Assembly (NCBI RefSeq): GCF_000986865.1
Contig: NZ_LAVS01000004.1
Coordinates: forward strand, 1 to 64,000
From: Rheinheimera mesophila
GTDB lineage: Bacteria > Pseudomonadota > Gammaproteobacteria > Enterobacterales > Alteromonadaceae
DNA length: 64,000 bases
Reading direction: 5' to 3'
The notes under the pieces are model-generated. The model was not told where the DNA came from. It made no database searches and saw nothing but the letters and a program-made list of their open reading frames with translations. Each line of letters opens with the position of its first letter. Position 1 is the first letter of the stretch. Below are positions 42,101 through 50,107 of the stretch, piece after piece. The translations under genes and the position numbers were made by a program.

Positions 42101-42416
42101 GGATAACCTGTTATCCAATGCGATTAAATTTTCGGCAGCCGGCCAGACCGTGTTTGTGCGGTTAACTCAACGCAGTGGGCATATTCGGTTTGAGGTTCAG
42201 GATCAAGGCTCTGGTATTCCGGACAGTTTCCGCAGCCGTATCTTTGAAAAGTTCTCTCAGGCCGACGGCTCGACCAGTCGCAAAGCTGAGGGGACAGGTT
42301 TGGGGTTAAATATCTGTAAGACTATTATCAATGCCCATCATGGCGAAATTGGTTTTGAAAGTGAACCAGAACAAGGCGCTTTGTTTTGGTTTGAATTGCC
42401 TTCAACACCAGTTTAA
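39168..42416 (+). CDS. Propeller-type sensor histidine kinase
   Basis: The 1082-residue protein has a signal peptide ending near FALFAQ (about residue 25) and a periplasmic beta-propeller of two-component-regulator propeller repeats with recurring LWIGS/IWIAT units. A Y_Y_Y domain follows near 690-750, then a membrane helix near 766-786, a short coiled coil, HisKA with phosphoacceptor H867 (VSHELRTP), and an HATPase_c domain with DNLLSNAIKF near 979 and DQGSGIP near 1012. There is no receiver or DNA-binding domain at the C-terminus. The ligand is unknown; propeller kinases often sense carbohydrates. GGAG precedes the ATG. No regulator gene is adjacent. Confidence 0.93.
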   Translation: MMIRWSSVLLIFWLLCGSFALFAQTHFTRLSVDDGLPNASIYRIVQDKDGYIWLGSTNTGLLRYNGYELEAFDVLPASVSQNILVPDIDALLMDGQGQLWIGSWGMGLSKVNTHTGQVSYYSASPDSALVLSSNYIQSLLLDKNGGLWIGTNKGLQLLHPDGTLEQIGAQDSAQPLVHPRIWALAQTDDHSIWIATSEGLHRWTAEQGLSKPYQAFGPHSINNEMRTLYAHGNELWVGGRSSLFKFDPASSEFTSVPFFDDAVSPIINALEADQQGNLLVGTFDGVYKVSLTSGAFEAFSDSKQLLAGINVRSLLVDRSGLLWVGSRERGLFYGRHQPSAFTDLTRWSPQAAALAQQQWTAVKVEDDMLWLGSSDQLYRLNRKTGAVLSVAMPARVNAITRSAQGDLYIGSDTGLWQFDEDKQQLRQLDSGQNRAGTQWQNVRDLVSLSDGSLWLGLWQNGLMRWDPAGRHQFWLQDMAQQKVGDAVQVVQEIQGKIWIGTRYSGLFMLDPSNGELRSMTELVPVEQALDIQCIAQGPDETILVCSRSGLLSLDLKNRIVSGLGEVFHLPKAELLGAYTDRQNNIWLLSAQGLSLKPYQQERLITFTEQDGLKNKEMIFKAFSVSKRGNLYLATAGGLSIVHADLLWLNHHKSTTQVSAIWIDQKKLKPAIMQNSWSRIELKPGQSISLELASLDYHDPKRNQFIYQLEGVDNGWQYSTGYTKVNYSQLEPGTYQFKALGSNQHALFSDQPYLLTFEVLPLWWQRGWVIAVLGLLLLLLLAGGHAYRLRHMRQINKLLQHSVQERAYNQTVLQTMVEERTKALQDSSATLSLRTRQLEVSLSQLAENNRELKRLNSLKDEFISTVSHELRTPLTSIRGAVGLLASKAVAEGSEHYQQLLQTALGNSERLSQLINDLLDLQKFESGNFSLSFANTAMKQLVLQAVESIAPYAAKYQVSIQTQLADCQVMADPTRIRQVVDNLLSNAIKFSAAGQTVFVRLTQRSGHIRFEVQDQGSGIPDSFRSRIFEKFSQADGSTSRKAEGTGLGLNICKTIINAHHGEIGFESEPEQGALFWFELPSTPV

Positions 42417-43057
42417 CTCTGAGGTAAAACATACCAATACACCGCCAGAAAATGGCACGTGCTGCCGGCCAATACGAATAAATGCCAGATCAGGTGGTGC
42501 ATAAATAAAGTTTTTTGCACATAAAATAGCACCCCCCCCGAATAAAATAAGCCACCTGCCAGCAACCACCACAAACCAGAGGGCGGAACATGACTGAGCA
42601 TAGGATCGATGGCCACCAGTACGATCCAGCCCATAATCAGATACAAGGCAACGGATAGTTTTTGATATTTAGCCCCGGTAAACAGTTTCAGCAGCACACC
42701 GGCAAAAGCAATGCTCCAAACCAGGGTAAACAACCACCAGCCCCAGTTATCCCGCAAACTGACCAGGGTAAAAGGGGTGTAGGTACCGGCGATCAGGATG
42801 AAAATAGCAGAGTGATCGAGTTTTCGAAGCCACAACTTATGTTTCAGGTTCTGCACTGAATGGTACAAGGTGGAACTGCCATACAATAAAATCAGACTCA
42901 GGCCAAATACCCAACTGCTTAACTGCCGCCAAAAATCAGCAGCGGATGACAGCTCAAGCATCAGATACAAGCCAAACAGACTGGCTAAAACGCCGATGCC
43001 ATGACTGATGGCATGGCTCACTTCTTCTGACGTGCTGTAAGGGCTGACTGCTTTCAT
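42413..43057 (-). CDS. Hemolysin III family membrane protein (YqfA/TrhA-like)
   Basis: A seven-helix membrane protein of the PAQR-related hemolysin III family, of unclear function; the E. coli relative YqfA (TrhA) has been linked to membrane energetics. I prefer the ATG at 43057 (214 residues) over the TTG at 43084, which lacks a ribosome site. Family motifs are the N-terminal SHAISHGIG, SSTLYHS near residue 75, HSAIFILIAGTYTPF near 90 and the C-terminal HHLIWHLFVLAGSTCH. The stop codon overlaps that of the convergent sensor-kinase gene by four bases. Confidence 0.88.
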   Translation of the reverse strand: MKAVSPYSTSEEVSHAISHGIGVLASLFGLYLMLELSSAADFWRQLSSWVFGLSLILLYGSSTLYHSVQNLKHKLWLRKLDHSAIFILIAGTYTPFTLVSLRDNWGWWLFTLVWSIAFAGVLLKLFTGAKYQKLSVALYLIMGWIVLVAIDPMLSHVPPSGLWWLLAGGLFYSGGVLFYVQKTLFMHHLIWHLFVLAGSTCHFLAVYWYVLPQS

Positions 43058-43192
43058 TGTTTGTTTTATCTGGACTGACCTCAAAACATTATGCTAACAC
43101 TGCCCGGTTCAAAGCAAGCAGTGCAATTCGTTATTTTCTTTGGATAAAGGTAAACTAGCGGCCTGTTGATTTGAGGATGAAACTAATTTTTT

Positions 43193-44461
43193 ATGGCTGT
43201 GCTTTTAGTGGTGGGTTATGTCTGGCCTGAACCTAAGTCTTCTGCTGCAGGAAGCAGGATTTTGTCTTTGCTCCAGATGTTTCGGCAGCAGGGCTGGGAG
43301 GTTATTTTTGCCAGTCCGGCTGAAAAAAGTCCGCATCGCTTTGAGTTAAGTCAGTGGCAGATCCGCGAGGAGCAAATTCAGTTAAACGACAGTAGTTTTG
43401 ATCGGCAACTGCGAGCCTGGCAGCCTGATGTAGTGATCTTTGATCGTTTTATGCTTGAGGAGCAGTTCGGTTGGCGTGTCGAGCAGCAGTGTCCTGACGC
43501 TTTCAGGGTGCTGGACACTGAAGATCTGCATTTTTTACGCTCAGCCCGTCAGCAGGCATTCAAAGCAGGCAGAGACCTGACACTACAGGATTTGCATTCT
43601 GAACAGGCGCAACGTGAGATTGCCGCTATTTACCGCTCGGATCTGACGCTGATTATTTCAGAGGCTGAAATGCAGTTATTGACGGAGCAGTTTAAAGTAT
43701 CGGCCGAGCTGTTGTGTTATTGCCCGTTTTGGCTGGACGGCAAAACGGCTGAAAATTTAGCCCCATTTGACCAGCGTCAGCATTTTGTTTCTATCGGCAA
43801 TTTCCGCCATGAGCCAAATTGGCAGGCGGTTCTGTGGCTGAAACAGCAAATTTGGCCACTGATCCGGAAACAACTGCCAAAAGCCGAATTGCATATTTAT
43901 GGTGCTTATCCACCGCCTAAGGCGACGCAGTTGCATCAGCCAAAAGAGGGATTTCTTGTCAAAGGGTGGGCTGAAGATGCAGCCACAGTGATCCAACACG
44001 CCAGAGTGTTATTGGCCCCTTTGCCTTTTGGCGCGGGTTTAAAAGGCAAGTTTATTGATGCCATGGCTCAGGGCACGCCAAATGTGACCACTGCAGTTGG
44101 AGCAGAAGGTATGACAGAGCAGGGGCTGTGGGGCGGGCTGATCGGAGAAACTGCTGAACAACTCGCAGATGCGGCCGTCCTCTTGTATCAGGATCAGCGG
44201 CTTTGGCAGCAAAAACAGCAACAAGGCATAGATATTTTGTTAAAACGTTTTGCCAGCCACCACCACCAGCCCCGCGTTTGGCAACAACTGATGGCGGTCC
44301 GGCAACAACTGACACAACACAGATTAACCAATTTCACTGGAGCCATGCTCAGACATCATCAGCATCGCAGCACACAGTTTATGGCGCAGTGGATTGAGGC
44401 AAAAACTAAACTGGCAAAGCTGAAACACAGCATAGCCACGCAGGAGACAACAGATGAGTGA
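43193..44461 (+). CDS. Glycosyltransferase (GT4-like)
   Basis: A 422-residue GT-B protein. The N-terminal lobe starts VVGYVWPEPKSSAAGSR, and the C-terminal lobe has SIGNFRHEPNW near residue 199, ELHIYGAYPP near 226 and LLAPLPFGAGLKGKFIDAMAQG near 270, typical of group 1 transferases. A basic, His-rich tail follows residue 355. It overlaps the following nif3 gene by 8 bases and is far from the main polysaccharide locus. The first 45 residues resemble transferases that modify surface glycans; donor and acceptor are unknown. Confidence 0.82.
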   Translation: MAVLLVVGYVWPEPKSSAAGSRILSLLQMFRQQGWEVIFASPAEKSPHRFELSQWQIREEQIQLNDSSFDRQLRAWQPDVVIFDRFMLEEQFGWRVEQQCPDAFRVLDTEDLHFLRSARQQAFKAGRDLTLQDLHSEQAQREIAAIYRSDLTLIISEAEMQLLTEQFKVSAELLCYCPFWLDGKTAENLAPFDQRQHFVSIGNFRHEPNWQAVLWLKQQIWPLIRKQLPKAELHIYGAYPPPKATQLHQPKEGFLVKGWAEDAATVIQHARVLLAPLPFGAGLKGKFIDAMAQGTPNVTTAVGAEGMTEQGLWGGLIGETAEQLADAAVLLYQDQRLWQQKQQQGIDILLKRFASHHHQPRVWQQLMAVRQQLTQHRLTNFTGAMLRHHQHRSTQFMAQWIEAKTKLAKLKHSIATQETTDE

Positions 44462-45218
44462 AATCAGCCGCCAGGCACTGGTGCAACTTCTTGAGCAGGA
44501 ACTGCAAACGGGGATGATCAAAGACTATTGTCCCAACGGTTTACAGGTTGAGGGCAAAAGCCAGATCAAAAAAATTATTGCAGGTGTCACCGCTTCTCAG
44601 GCGTTGCTCGACGCCGCGGTCGCTGCGGGCGCGGATGCCGTGATGGTGCATCATGGCTATTTCTGGAAAAACGAAGACTATCCCATTACCGGTATGAAAA
44701 AACGCCGCTTACAGACCTTGCTGAAACAGGACATCAGCCTGCTGGCCTATCATTTACCGCTGGATGTACACCCTGTACTTGGCAATAACGCCCAACTGGC
44801 ATTAAAGCTGGGCTTAACCCAGTGGCAGGCTGTAGCTGGTGTCAGCCCGGCAGGCGTCTTGATGCGTGGCTCTCTAACTACCGCGATGACCAGCCGGCAA
44901 ATAGCAGACAGACTGCATCTGGAGTTAAACCGCGAACCTCTGTTGCATGCAGTGCTGGAACGACCCGTGACTGAACTGGCCTGGTGTACAGGTGGTGGCC
45001 AGTCTTACATCGAACAGGCTTATGCCTCTGGTGCAGAGCTTTTTATCAGTGGTGAAGTATCGGAACAAACCATTCACAGCTCGCGTGAGCTTGGCATCGA
45101 CTTTATTGCTGCCGGTCATCACGCCACCGAGCGGTATGGAATTCAAGCCCTGGCTGAATTTGTGCAGCAGAAAACAGGGGTACTTTGTGAATTTATTGAT
45201 ATCGATAATCCAGCTTAG
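44454..45218 (+). CDS. Nif3-like dinuclear metal-centre protein (YbgI)
   Basis: The 254-residue product is a Nif3/YbgI family protein, which forms hexameric toroids with two metals per subunit. In some bacteria members act as GTP cyclohydrolase I type 2 homologues; the E. coli role is unresolved. Metal-binding and family motifs include YCPNGLQVEG near residue 24, VMVHHGYFWK near 62, AYHLPLDVHP near 99 and GHHATERYG near 223. Its ATG lies within the end of the glycosyltransferase gene and cmoM follows after 24 bases, so the three form an operon. Confidence 0.92.
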   Translation: MSEISRQALVQLLEQELQTGMIKDYCPNGLQVEGKSQIKKIIAGVTASQALLDAAVAAGADAVMVHHGYFWKNEDYPITGMKKRRLQTLLKQDISLLAYHLPLDVHPVLGNNAQLALKLGLTQWQAVAGVSPAGVLMRGSLTTAMTSRQIADRLHLELNREPLLHAVLERPVTELAWCTGGGQSYIEQAYASGAELFISGEVSEQTIHSSRELGIDFIAAGHHATERYGIQALAEFVQQKTGVLCEFIDIDNPA

Positions 45219-45242
45219 GCTCTGGCCAGTGAGAGATCAGCA

Positions 45243-46016
45243 GTGAGTAAAAAACAGCAAGACCGCAATTTTGATGGCATAGCGGGCAAATTTCAGAAAA
45301 ACATCTATCAAACCACCAAAGGCCGTTTGCGTCAGGCGGTATTGCTGCGTGATTTTGCCGAATGTGCCGATTTAGCGGCACCAAGTCGTATTCTGGATGT
45401 AGGAGCGGGGCAGGGCCAACTGGCACTGGCTCTGGCAGAGCAGGGACATCAGGTTACCTTAACCGACTTGTCGCAGGATATGCTGGATATAGCGCTTGAG
45501 CAGGCAAAAGCGCGTGGGGTTGAGGCACAAATCCAGTGTCATGCTCTGGCACTACAGCAGTTATCGGAGCAGCACTGGCCAGCTTTTCCTGTGGTACTTT
45601 GTCATGCAGTACTTGAATGGTTGCATGAACCGGCACAGGCTATCCAGCAGCTACGTGCTTTAGTGCAAACCGGCGGCCTGGTGTCGCTGATGTTCTACAA
45701 CAAAGATGCCAAACGCCTGAGCAATATTATTTATGGCAACTTTAACTATGTGCTGCGCGATTTAGCTTTTAAGAAAAAAGTCAGTTTAAGCCCACAAAAT
45801 CCGCTGCAACCTGATGATGTCTATGCGTGGTGCAAAGAGGCTGGTTTTGTAATTGAAGCGAAAACCGGCGTGCGGTGTTTTCATGATTATTTGCGTGACC
45901 GCTCTGAGCAAGAAACTGAATTTGACAAGTTGTTACAGGTCGAACTGCAATACAACAGACAGGAGCCTTATGCCTCCATAGGGCGGTATCAACATTTGTT
46001 GCTTCGCGCTGTCTAG
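45243..46016 (+). CDS. cmoM: tRNA 5-carboxymethoxyuridine methyltransferase CmoM
   Basis: CmoM (formerly SmtA) uses SAM to methylate cmo5U34 of certain tRNAs to the methyl ester. The 257-residue protein has a class I methyltransferase fold with the SAM motif ILDVGAGQGQLALAL at about residues 48-62. Family-specific segments are DRNFDGIAGKFQKNIYQTT at the N-terminus, CHAVLEWLHEPA near 122, VSLMFYNKDA near 148 and TGVRCFHDYLRD near 205. These match E. coli CmoM as I remember it, so the name is secure. It is the last gene of the glycosyltransferase-nif3-cmoM operon. Confidence 0.93.
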   Translation: MSKKQQDRNFDGIAGKFQKNIYQTTKGRLRQAVLLRDFAECADLAAPSRILDVGAGQGQLALALAEQGHQVTLTDLSQDMLDIALEQAKARGVEAQIQCHALALQQLSEQHWPAFPVVLCHAVLEWLHEPAQAIQQLRALVQTGGLVSLMFYNKDAKRLSNIIYGNFNYVLRDLAFKKKVSLSPQNPLQPDDVYAWCKEAGFVIEAKTGVRCFHDYLRDRSEQETEFDKLLQVELQYNRQEPYASIGRYQHLLLRAV

Positions 46017-46059
46017 CCCCCCCTTTTTTATGGACTGAAAATTAAGCGTAAAAAAACAG

Positions 46060-46087
46060 TTGCACAGAGCAAGAAAGCTGTTATGAT
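46060..46087 (+). promoter_or_regulatory. Candidate sigma-70 promoter of the small RNA
   Basis: TTGCAC (46060-46065) and TATGAT (46082-46087) with a 16-base spacer. Both hexamers are close to consensus, and no coding gene follows on this strand before a terminator. Confidence 0.65.
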
Positions 46088-46099
46088 TAATTGCGTAAT

Positions 46100-46118
46100 G
46101 CGAACGGTTATCATTTGC
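46100..46118. promoter_or_regulatory. Fur-box-like operator
   Basis: The 19-mer GCGAACGGTTATCATTTGC matches the classical Fur consensus at 12 of 19 positions by my count, including TATCATT. It lies 13 bases after the -10 hexamer, over the expected start point, where Fur would block initiation when iron is sufficient. Confidence 0.5.
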
Positions 46119-46267
46119 GTAATGTGCAATCAAGTGGGAAGTCTGCGCCCAGCCAGGAAGGCACCTTGATGCACAGTCGGGTAAGTGTTGTGTTACATGG
46201 TGTGACCCTATGACAACAACCTGTTGTCGAACTCCGAAGTCTTTGCCCATCCAAAGACCACGTTCTG

Positions 46268-46296
46268 GCCCGGCTTTGTCAGCCGGGCTTTTTTTT
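46268..46296 (+). terminator. Strong Rho-independent terminator
   Basis: GCCCGGCT (46268-46275) pairs with AGCCGGGC (46281-46288), loop TTGTC, followed by eight Ts. It is oriented rightward, so it ends the candidate small RNA and any read-through from cmoM. Confidence 0.92.
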
Positions 46297-46327
46297 AGCT
46301 GAATGCCTGACGCTGGAGCTGGTGGAT

Positions 46328-49300
46328 TTAATCAAACTCAAACTTATAAAGCACATCCACAGCACTATCCAGGCCTTGTACCGCCTCTAGATAAAGGTTT
46401 TTCATCAACTCGTACCTCAGGGTAAACTCACCTAAAGAGTTAAAAATACCGACGCCATATTTCAATTGCAGTTTGGGTGACAGATAGCCGCTGACGGTAA
46501 CCTGAGAATCATCTCCTGTACCTGCTGTATCAAGGGTGAATTGTTCAAAACCAAAAGCTTTGCCTAATTGACTCACCATGCCGTTACTATTGGCTATTCC
46601 CAGGCCTATTAGCCCACTGGTTAACGGGTTACTTTTGCTATCTCCGCCGCCAGACAAATCACGCCCCATCAGCAGATAGGATAAAGCGTTGGCCTGAGGT
46701 TTGGAGGGTTCAGAAAAGATCACCACTGAGGCCTGATCTGCAGGGCCATTCACCCGGATCCCGGCTATTACATCATCTTCAGTGGAAGAAGGGTTGCGAA
46801 TGGCTTCGATGTTTAAAAAAGGCTGATCGGCCGGACCATTAAACATCAGCTTGCCTTTGCGGATCAGTAAATCCTGGCCATAAGAGCGGAAGGTTCCATC
46901 CAGAATATTCACTTCCCCTTTTAAGCGTTGTTGGGGGCCATTCTGGCTGAACACTAACTGACCTTTGAGCCGGCTTTTTAAACCGAAAGCCTGCAAATTC
47001 ACCTGCTCACCCAGGATCAGCCGCATTTCGGTCACCAGCTTGATAGCACTGGTTGTGGCACCACGCCTAACTTCCAGTTCTTTGTTCAGCAGGATTTCAT
47101 CATCCGAAACTTGTACTGCATTTTGCGGCAAGTCGTCGATGGCAATATCTGCTCTGGGGATCTGGATAGTACCTTGCACCGCAACCACCTGGTTTTGCGC
47201 CAGTACCGTCATTTCCGGATTGATGTACACCACACCTTGCGGCAGATTCAGCGGCAGTTGCTGTCCGCTCAAGGCTAGCCGGGCCTGATAGTTGGCTAAG
47301 TTAAACCAGTCGGCATAACCTGAGAGCTGCGCTTTACCTTCACCACTTTGAATATCTGCCGTCAGCAGCGCCTTTTGCTGCAAAAAGTCCAGTTGTACCT
47401 TGCCTTGTTCTATATCCAGCGGTGCGTTGTGACCTTGCAGTTTCATATCGCTGACTTTGATTTGGCCTGACAACAAAGGTCGGCCTAAGGTGCCACTGGC
47501 GCGCACCTGACCATCTAAAGTGGCAAAAAATTCACTTTGTTCTGGCAATAAAGTGCGTAAAAAACTCAAATCCAGTCGGGTTAACAGCAGTTCAGCTTCA
47601 AGCTTTTTATCCTGCATACTTAAGTCGGGTAGACTGGCAGAGCCTTTGAGCGAACGCTCATCACTGAACTGCATTTGCCAGTTGGTGGAGAGTTGTTTCG
47701 GGCTCAGCGTTAGTGCTGCATCCCAGCTTTGCCAGGGCAGTTGCAGCGGATTGACGTCTGTTTGTTGCCATTTTCCTGCGGTGCCCGTTAATTTTACTCT
47801 TGCATTGAGGCCTTGTTTTTTGCCCCAGTTCAGTGCAATGGCAGCCTTTGCTTCACCCGAAAGCCGTTGCGACTCGCCGATAAAAGGCTCTAACAAGGCC
47901 AGTTGAAATTGCTCTATACCAATCTGTACCTCACCCTGACTACTGCTGATCTGGCTGGCTTTTTCTAAACACAATGTACCGGGCTCTGACGACCAGCAAT
48001 GAGCTGGCAGATTAAGTTGTTGTTTGGGCCAATCCAGTGCCAGTTGCAAGCGATCTGCCAAGGCCCAGTGACCGACAGGCGTTTGTAACTGAGCCTGTAG
48101 TACTGCTATTTGCCACTGTTGTTTAGGTTGTGCTGTCGCTGCGGCCTGAACTTGGGCTTGGTAATCTGCTGCGTCTAACTGGACCACCAGATCGCTGCTG
48201 TTTTTATTGCCTGTGAGCAACAACTGAGCTGAATGGAGTGGCTGCCCCGAAAGATTGCCTTTGCCGACCCTCAGTTCCACCTGATGGTCCAGGTTATTAC
48301 TGTTCAGTTGAGCGTCCAGAGCCAGGTTTTGCAGGCGCACTAATTTTTTGTAACGCAGCTTTTCGCCTTGTAGCTTGAGCGCCAGGGCAGGGTGTTGTTG
48401 CGGACCTGTAATACTGGCATCAGCCATCAGACTGCCTTGTGCGCCCTGGATAGAGCTGGCCAGATCCGGAGCGATCACAGACAAAGCCAATTGCCACTTG
48501 TCTGTTACCTGACCTTCGGCCATGATTCTGTTGTTACCATGTTGCACTCTGAGGCTGTTACTGCTTAATTGCGTCACCGTCATCTCCTTGCCTCTGGCTT
48601 GTAACTGACCAGACAAAGACAGGGGCTGCTGCCGTACCTGCCCCTGAAGAGTCAGGGTTGGCAGTTCCATCTGCCACTGGCGCTGGTCATAACTGGCTTT
48701 GAGTTGCAGCTCACCACTGATCTGACCCGGATAGTCTTTGAACCAGGGCTCCAGTTGCACCTGCTGTAGCGACAGCACAGTATCAAGAGCCAGCTCTTTG
48801 GCCAGATCCACAGAACCGCTGCTGCTGATAGCACCTGAGGCAGACTTCAGAGTCAAAGCCGACCAGCTCAACAGCGGAGCTTGCCAGCGTGCATCCAGAG
48901 AGAGCTGACTATCAGCAAGTTGTGGCAGTTGTTGCTGGCTCTGTACTTTGAGTGTTAAGTTGGCCAATGACCCCTCAGCATCGAGCTGTATCTGCTGCAT
49001 TGTGTATAAGGCTTCACCTTGCAGTGGCCACTGCAAATCAGTGGCGTTTAACTGTAATTTCAGTGGTAAATCATCAGTCAGAACAGCCAATTCCAGCAAA
49101 GCGTTGGCGTGTTGCGTGCCTGTCAGTTCAAGTTCCAGTTGTAACTTTTCCAAAGAGCCTGCGAGCTTGCCATCAAGGCCCAGGCCTGCACTTTGTGCCT
49201 CTACAGCACCCTGTATGGCAAAAGGTGCGGTATTGCCGACACTGAGTTCGGCTTTGGCCTGAATAGGGCTGTCAGGGAAATCCTGTTGCCTGATATGCAG

Positions 49301-50107
49301 ATCGGTAACTTGCAACTGGCTCACCTCCAACCGATCGGGAGTCGCCTGCAGTGAGAAACTGAGCTGTTTCGCATCCAGTTGTTGCGCTCCGGTGATTTGC
49401 GGCTGCTGCAGATCGAGCTTTTTAATGCTTAGCCAGACCGGCAATTCAAAAGCGGCCAGTTCAGGGGCCTGATACTGCCACCACGGCTTCGTATTGGCGT
49501 GGGTCGGCGTTGGGATAGGCTGTGCTGCTGAAGGCTCGGGTAGGTGTAGTTGTAGCTGATCCAGCAGGGTGTCACCGAGTTGGATGGTCCGGCCGCCAAG
49601 CTTTATTTCAGTGTTCAGTTGATGCAGACGGAGCTTCATCTCAGCCTGTTGTACCCGAACATCAGTCAGTTGCAATTGCCGGATACTGACGGCGGGTAGT
49701 CTCAACGGCGTATCCTGTGGTTCGGCTTCGGCTTGAACGGGCGTGGCCAGCTCAAGGTTCAGATGTACAGCATCTGCAGACACATTATCCAGACAAAGCT
49801 CAAACCTACCCAAACAATACCAGCTCACTTTGGCCGTCAGACTGTTGATCTGAAGTCTGACGCCATCCTGGTTGAACTCAAATCCGCTTAATGTCACTCC
49901 ATCGGCCAGGGTGCCGCTGATTTCATTCAGCTTTACCGGACCTTGCTCTGGTAATAAGCCTGACAGTAACTGCAGCGGTTTAGTGGTGTAAAACAACAGA
50001 ATAAGACTAAGTAAAAACAGCAAGCTGATGGTTAAAAACAACTTTTTCCAACTAAAACCTGAGCGTATATTTTTCACCTCAGGCATTTTGTTCGATTCCA
50101 GACTCAT
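46328..50107 (-). CDS. tamB: Translocation and assembly module protein TamB
   Basis: TamB is an inner-membrane-anchored periplasmic protein that partners TamA; members of this AsmA-like group are linked to outer-membrane protein assembly and phospholipid transport. The 1259-residue protein (E. coli 1259) has one N-terminal membrane helix at about residues 21-45, a long repetitive beta-strand region and the C-terminal TamB/DUF490 domain, which ends YKFEFD. Conserved C-terminal blocks include GKLMFNGPADQPFLNIEA and SYLLMGRDLS. Its ATG overlaps the tamA stop by ATGA. Confidence 0.95.
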   Translation of the reverse strand: MSLESNKMPEVKNIRSGFSWKKLFLTISLLFLLSLILLFYTTKPLQLLSGLLPEQGPVKLNEISGTLADGVTLSGFEFNQDGVRLQINSLTAKVSWYCLGRFELCLDNVSADAVHLNLELATPVQAEAEPQDTPLRLPAVSIRQLQLTDVRVQQAEMKLRLHQLNTEIKLGGRTIQLGDTLLDQLQLHLPEPSAAQPIPTPTHANTKPWWQYQAPELAAFELPVWLSIKKLDLQQPQITGAQQLDAKQLSFSLQATPDRLEVSQLQVTDLHIRQQDFPDSPIQAKAELSVGNTAPFAIQGAVEAQSAGLGLDGKLAGSLEKLQLELELTGTQHANALLELAVLTDDLPLKLQLNATDLQWPLQGEALYTMQQIQLDAEGSLANLTLKVQSQQQLPQLADSQLSLDARWQAPLLSWSALTLKSASGAISSSGSVDLAKELALDTVLSLQQVQLEPWFKDYPGQISGELQLKASYDQRQWQMELPTLTLQGQVRQQPLSLSGQLQARGKEMTVTQLSSNSLRVQHGNNRIMAEGQVTDKWQLALSVIAPDLASSIQGAQGSLMADASITGPQQHPALALKLQGEKLRYKKLVRLQNLALDAQLNSNNLDHQVELRVGKGNLSGQPLHSAQLLLTGNKNSSDLVVQLDAADYQAQVQAAATAQPKQQWQIAVLQAQLQTPVGHWALADRLQLALDWPKQQLNLPAHCWSSEPGTLCLEKASQISSSQGEVQIGIEQFQLALLEPFIGESQRLSGEAKAAIALNWGKKQGLNARVKLTGTAGKWQQTDVNPLQLPWQSWDAALTLSPKQLSTNWQMQFSDERSLKGSASLPDLSMQDKKLEAELLLTRLDLSFLRTLLPEQSEFFATLDGQVRASGTLGRPLLSGQIKVSDMKLQGHNAPLDIEQGKVQLDFLQQKALLTADIQSGEGKAQLSGYADWFNLANYQARLALSGQQLPLNLPQGVVYINPEMTVLAQNQVVAVQGTIQIPRADIAIDDLPQNAVQVSDDEILLNKELEVRRGATTSAIKLVTEMRLILGEQVNLQAFGLKSRLKGQLVFSQNGPQQRLKGEVNILDGTFRSYGQDLLIRKGKLMFNGPADQPFLNIEAIRNPSSTEDDVIAGIRVNGPADQASVVIFSEPSKPQANALSYLLMGRDLSGGGDSKSNPLTSGLIGLGIANSNGMVSQLGKAFGFEQFTLDTAGTGDDSQVTVSGYLSPKLQLKYGVGIFNSLGEFTLRYELMKNLYLEAVQGLDSAVDVLYKFEFD

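Larger units (their letters stand above)
46094..46296 (+). ncRNA. Candidate iron-regulated small RNA
   Basis: About 200 nt between a good sigma-70 promoter with an overlapping Fur-like box and a strong terminator, with no long ORF. Transcript start is estimated from the -10 position. Three short frames exist (15, 14 and 30 codons, the last starting at about 46209), none with a convincing ribosome site. A segment near 46141-46200 (CCCAGCCAGGAAGGCACC) is GC-rich and may fold. I do not recognise RyhB, PrrF, 6S, tmRNA or a known riboswitch. It could also be a leader whose downstream gene has been lost. Confidence 0.5.
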
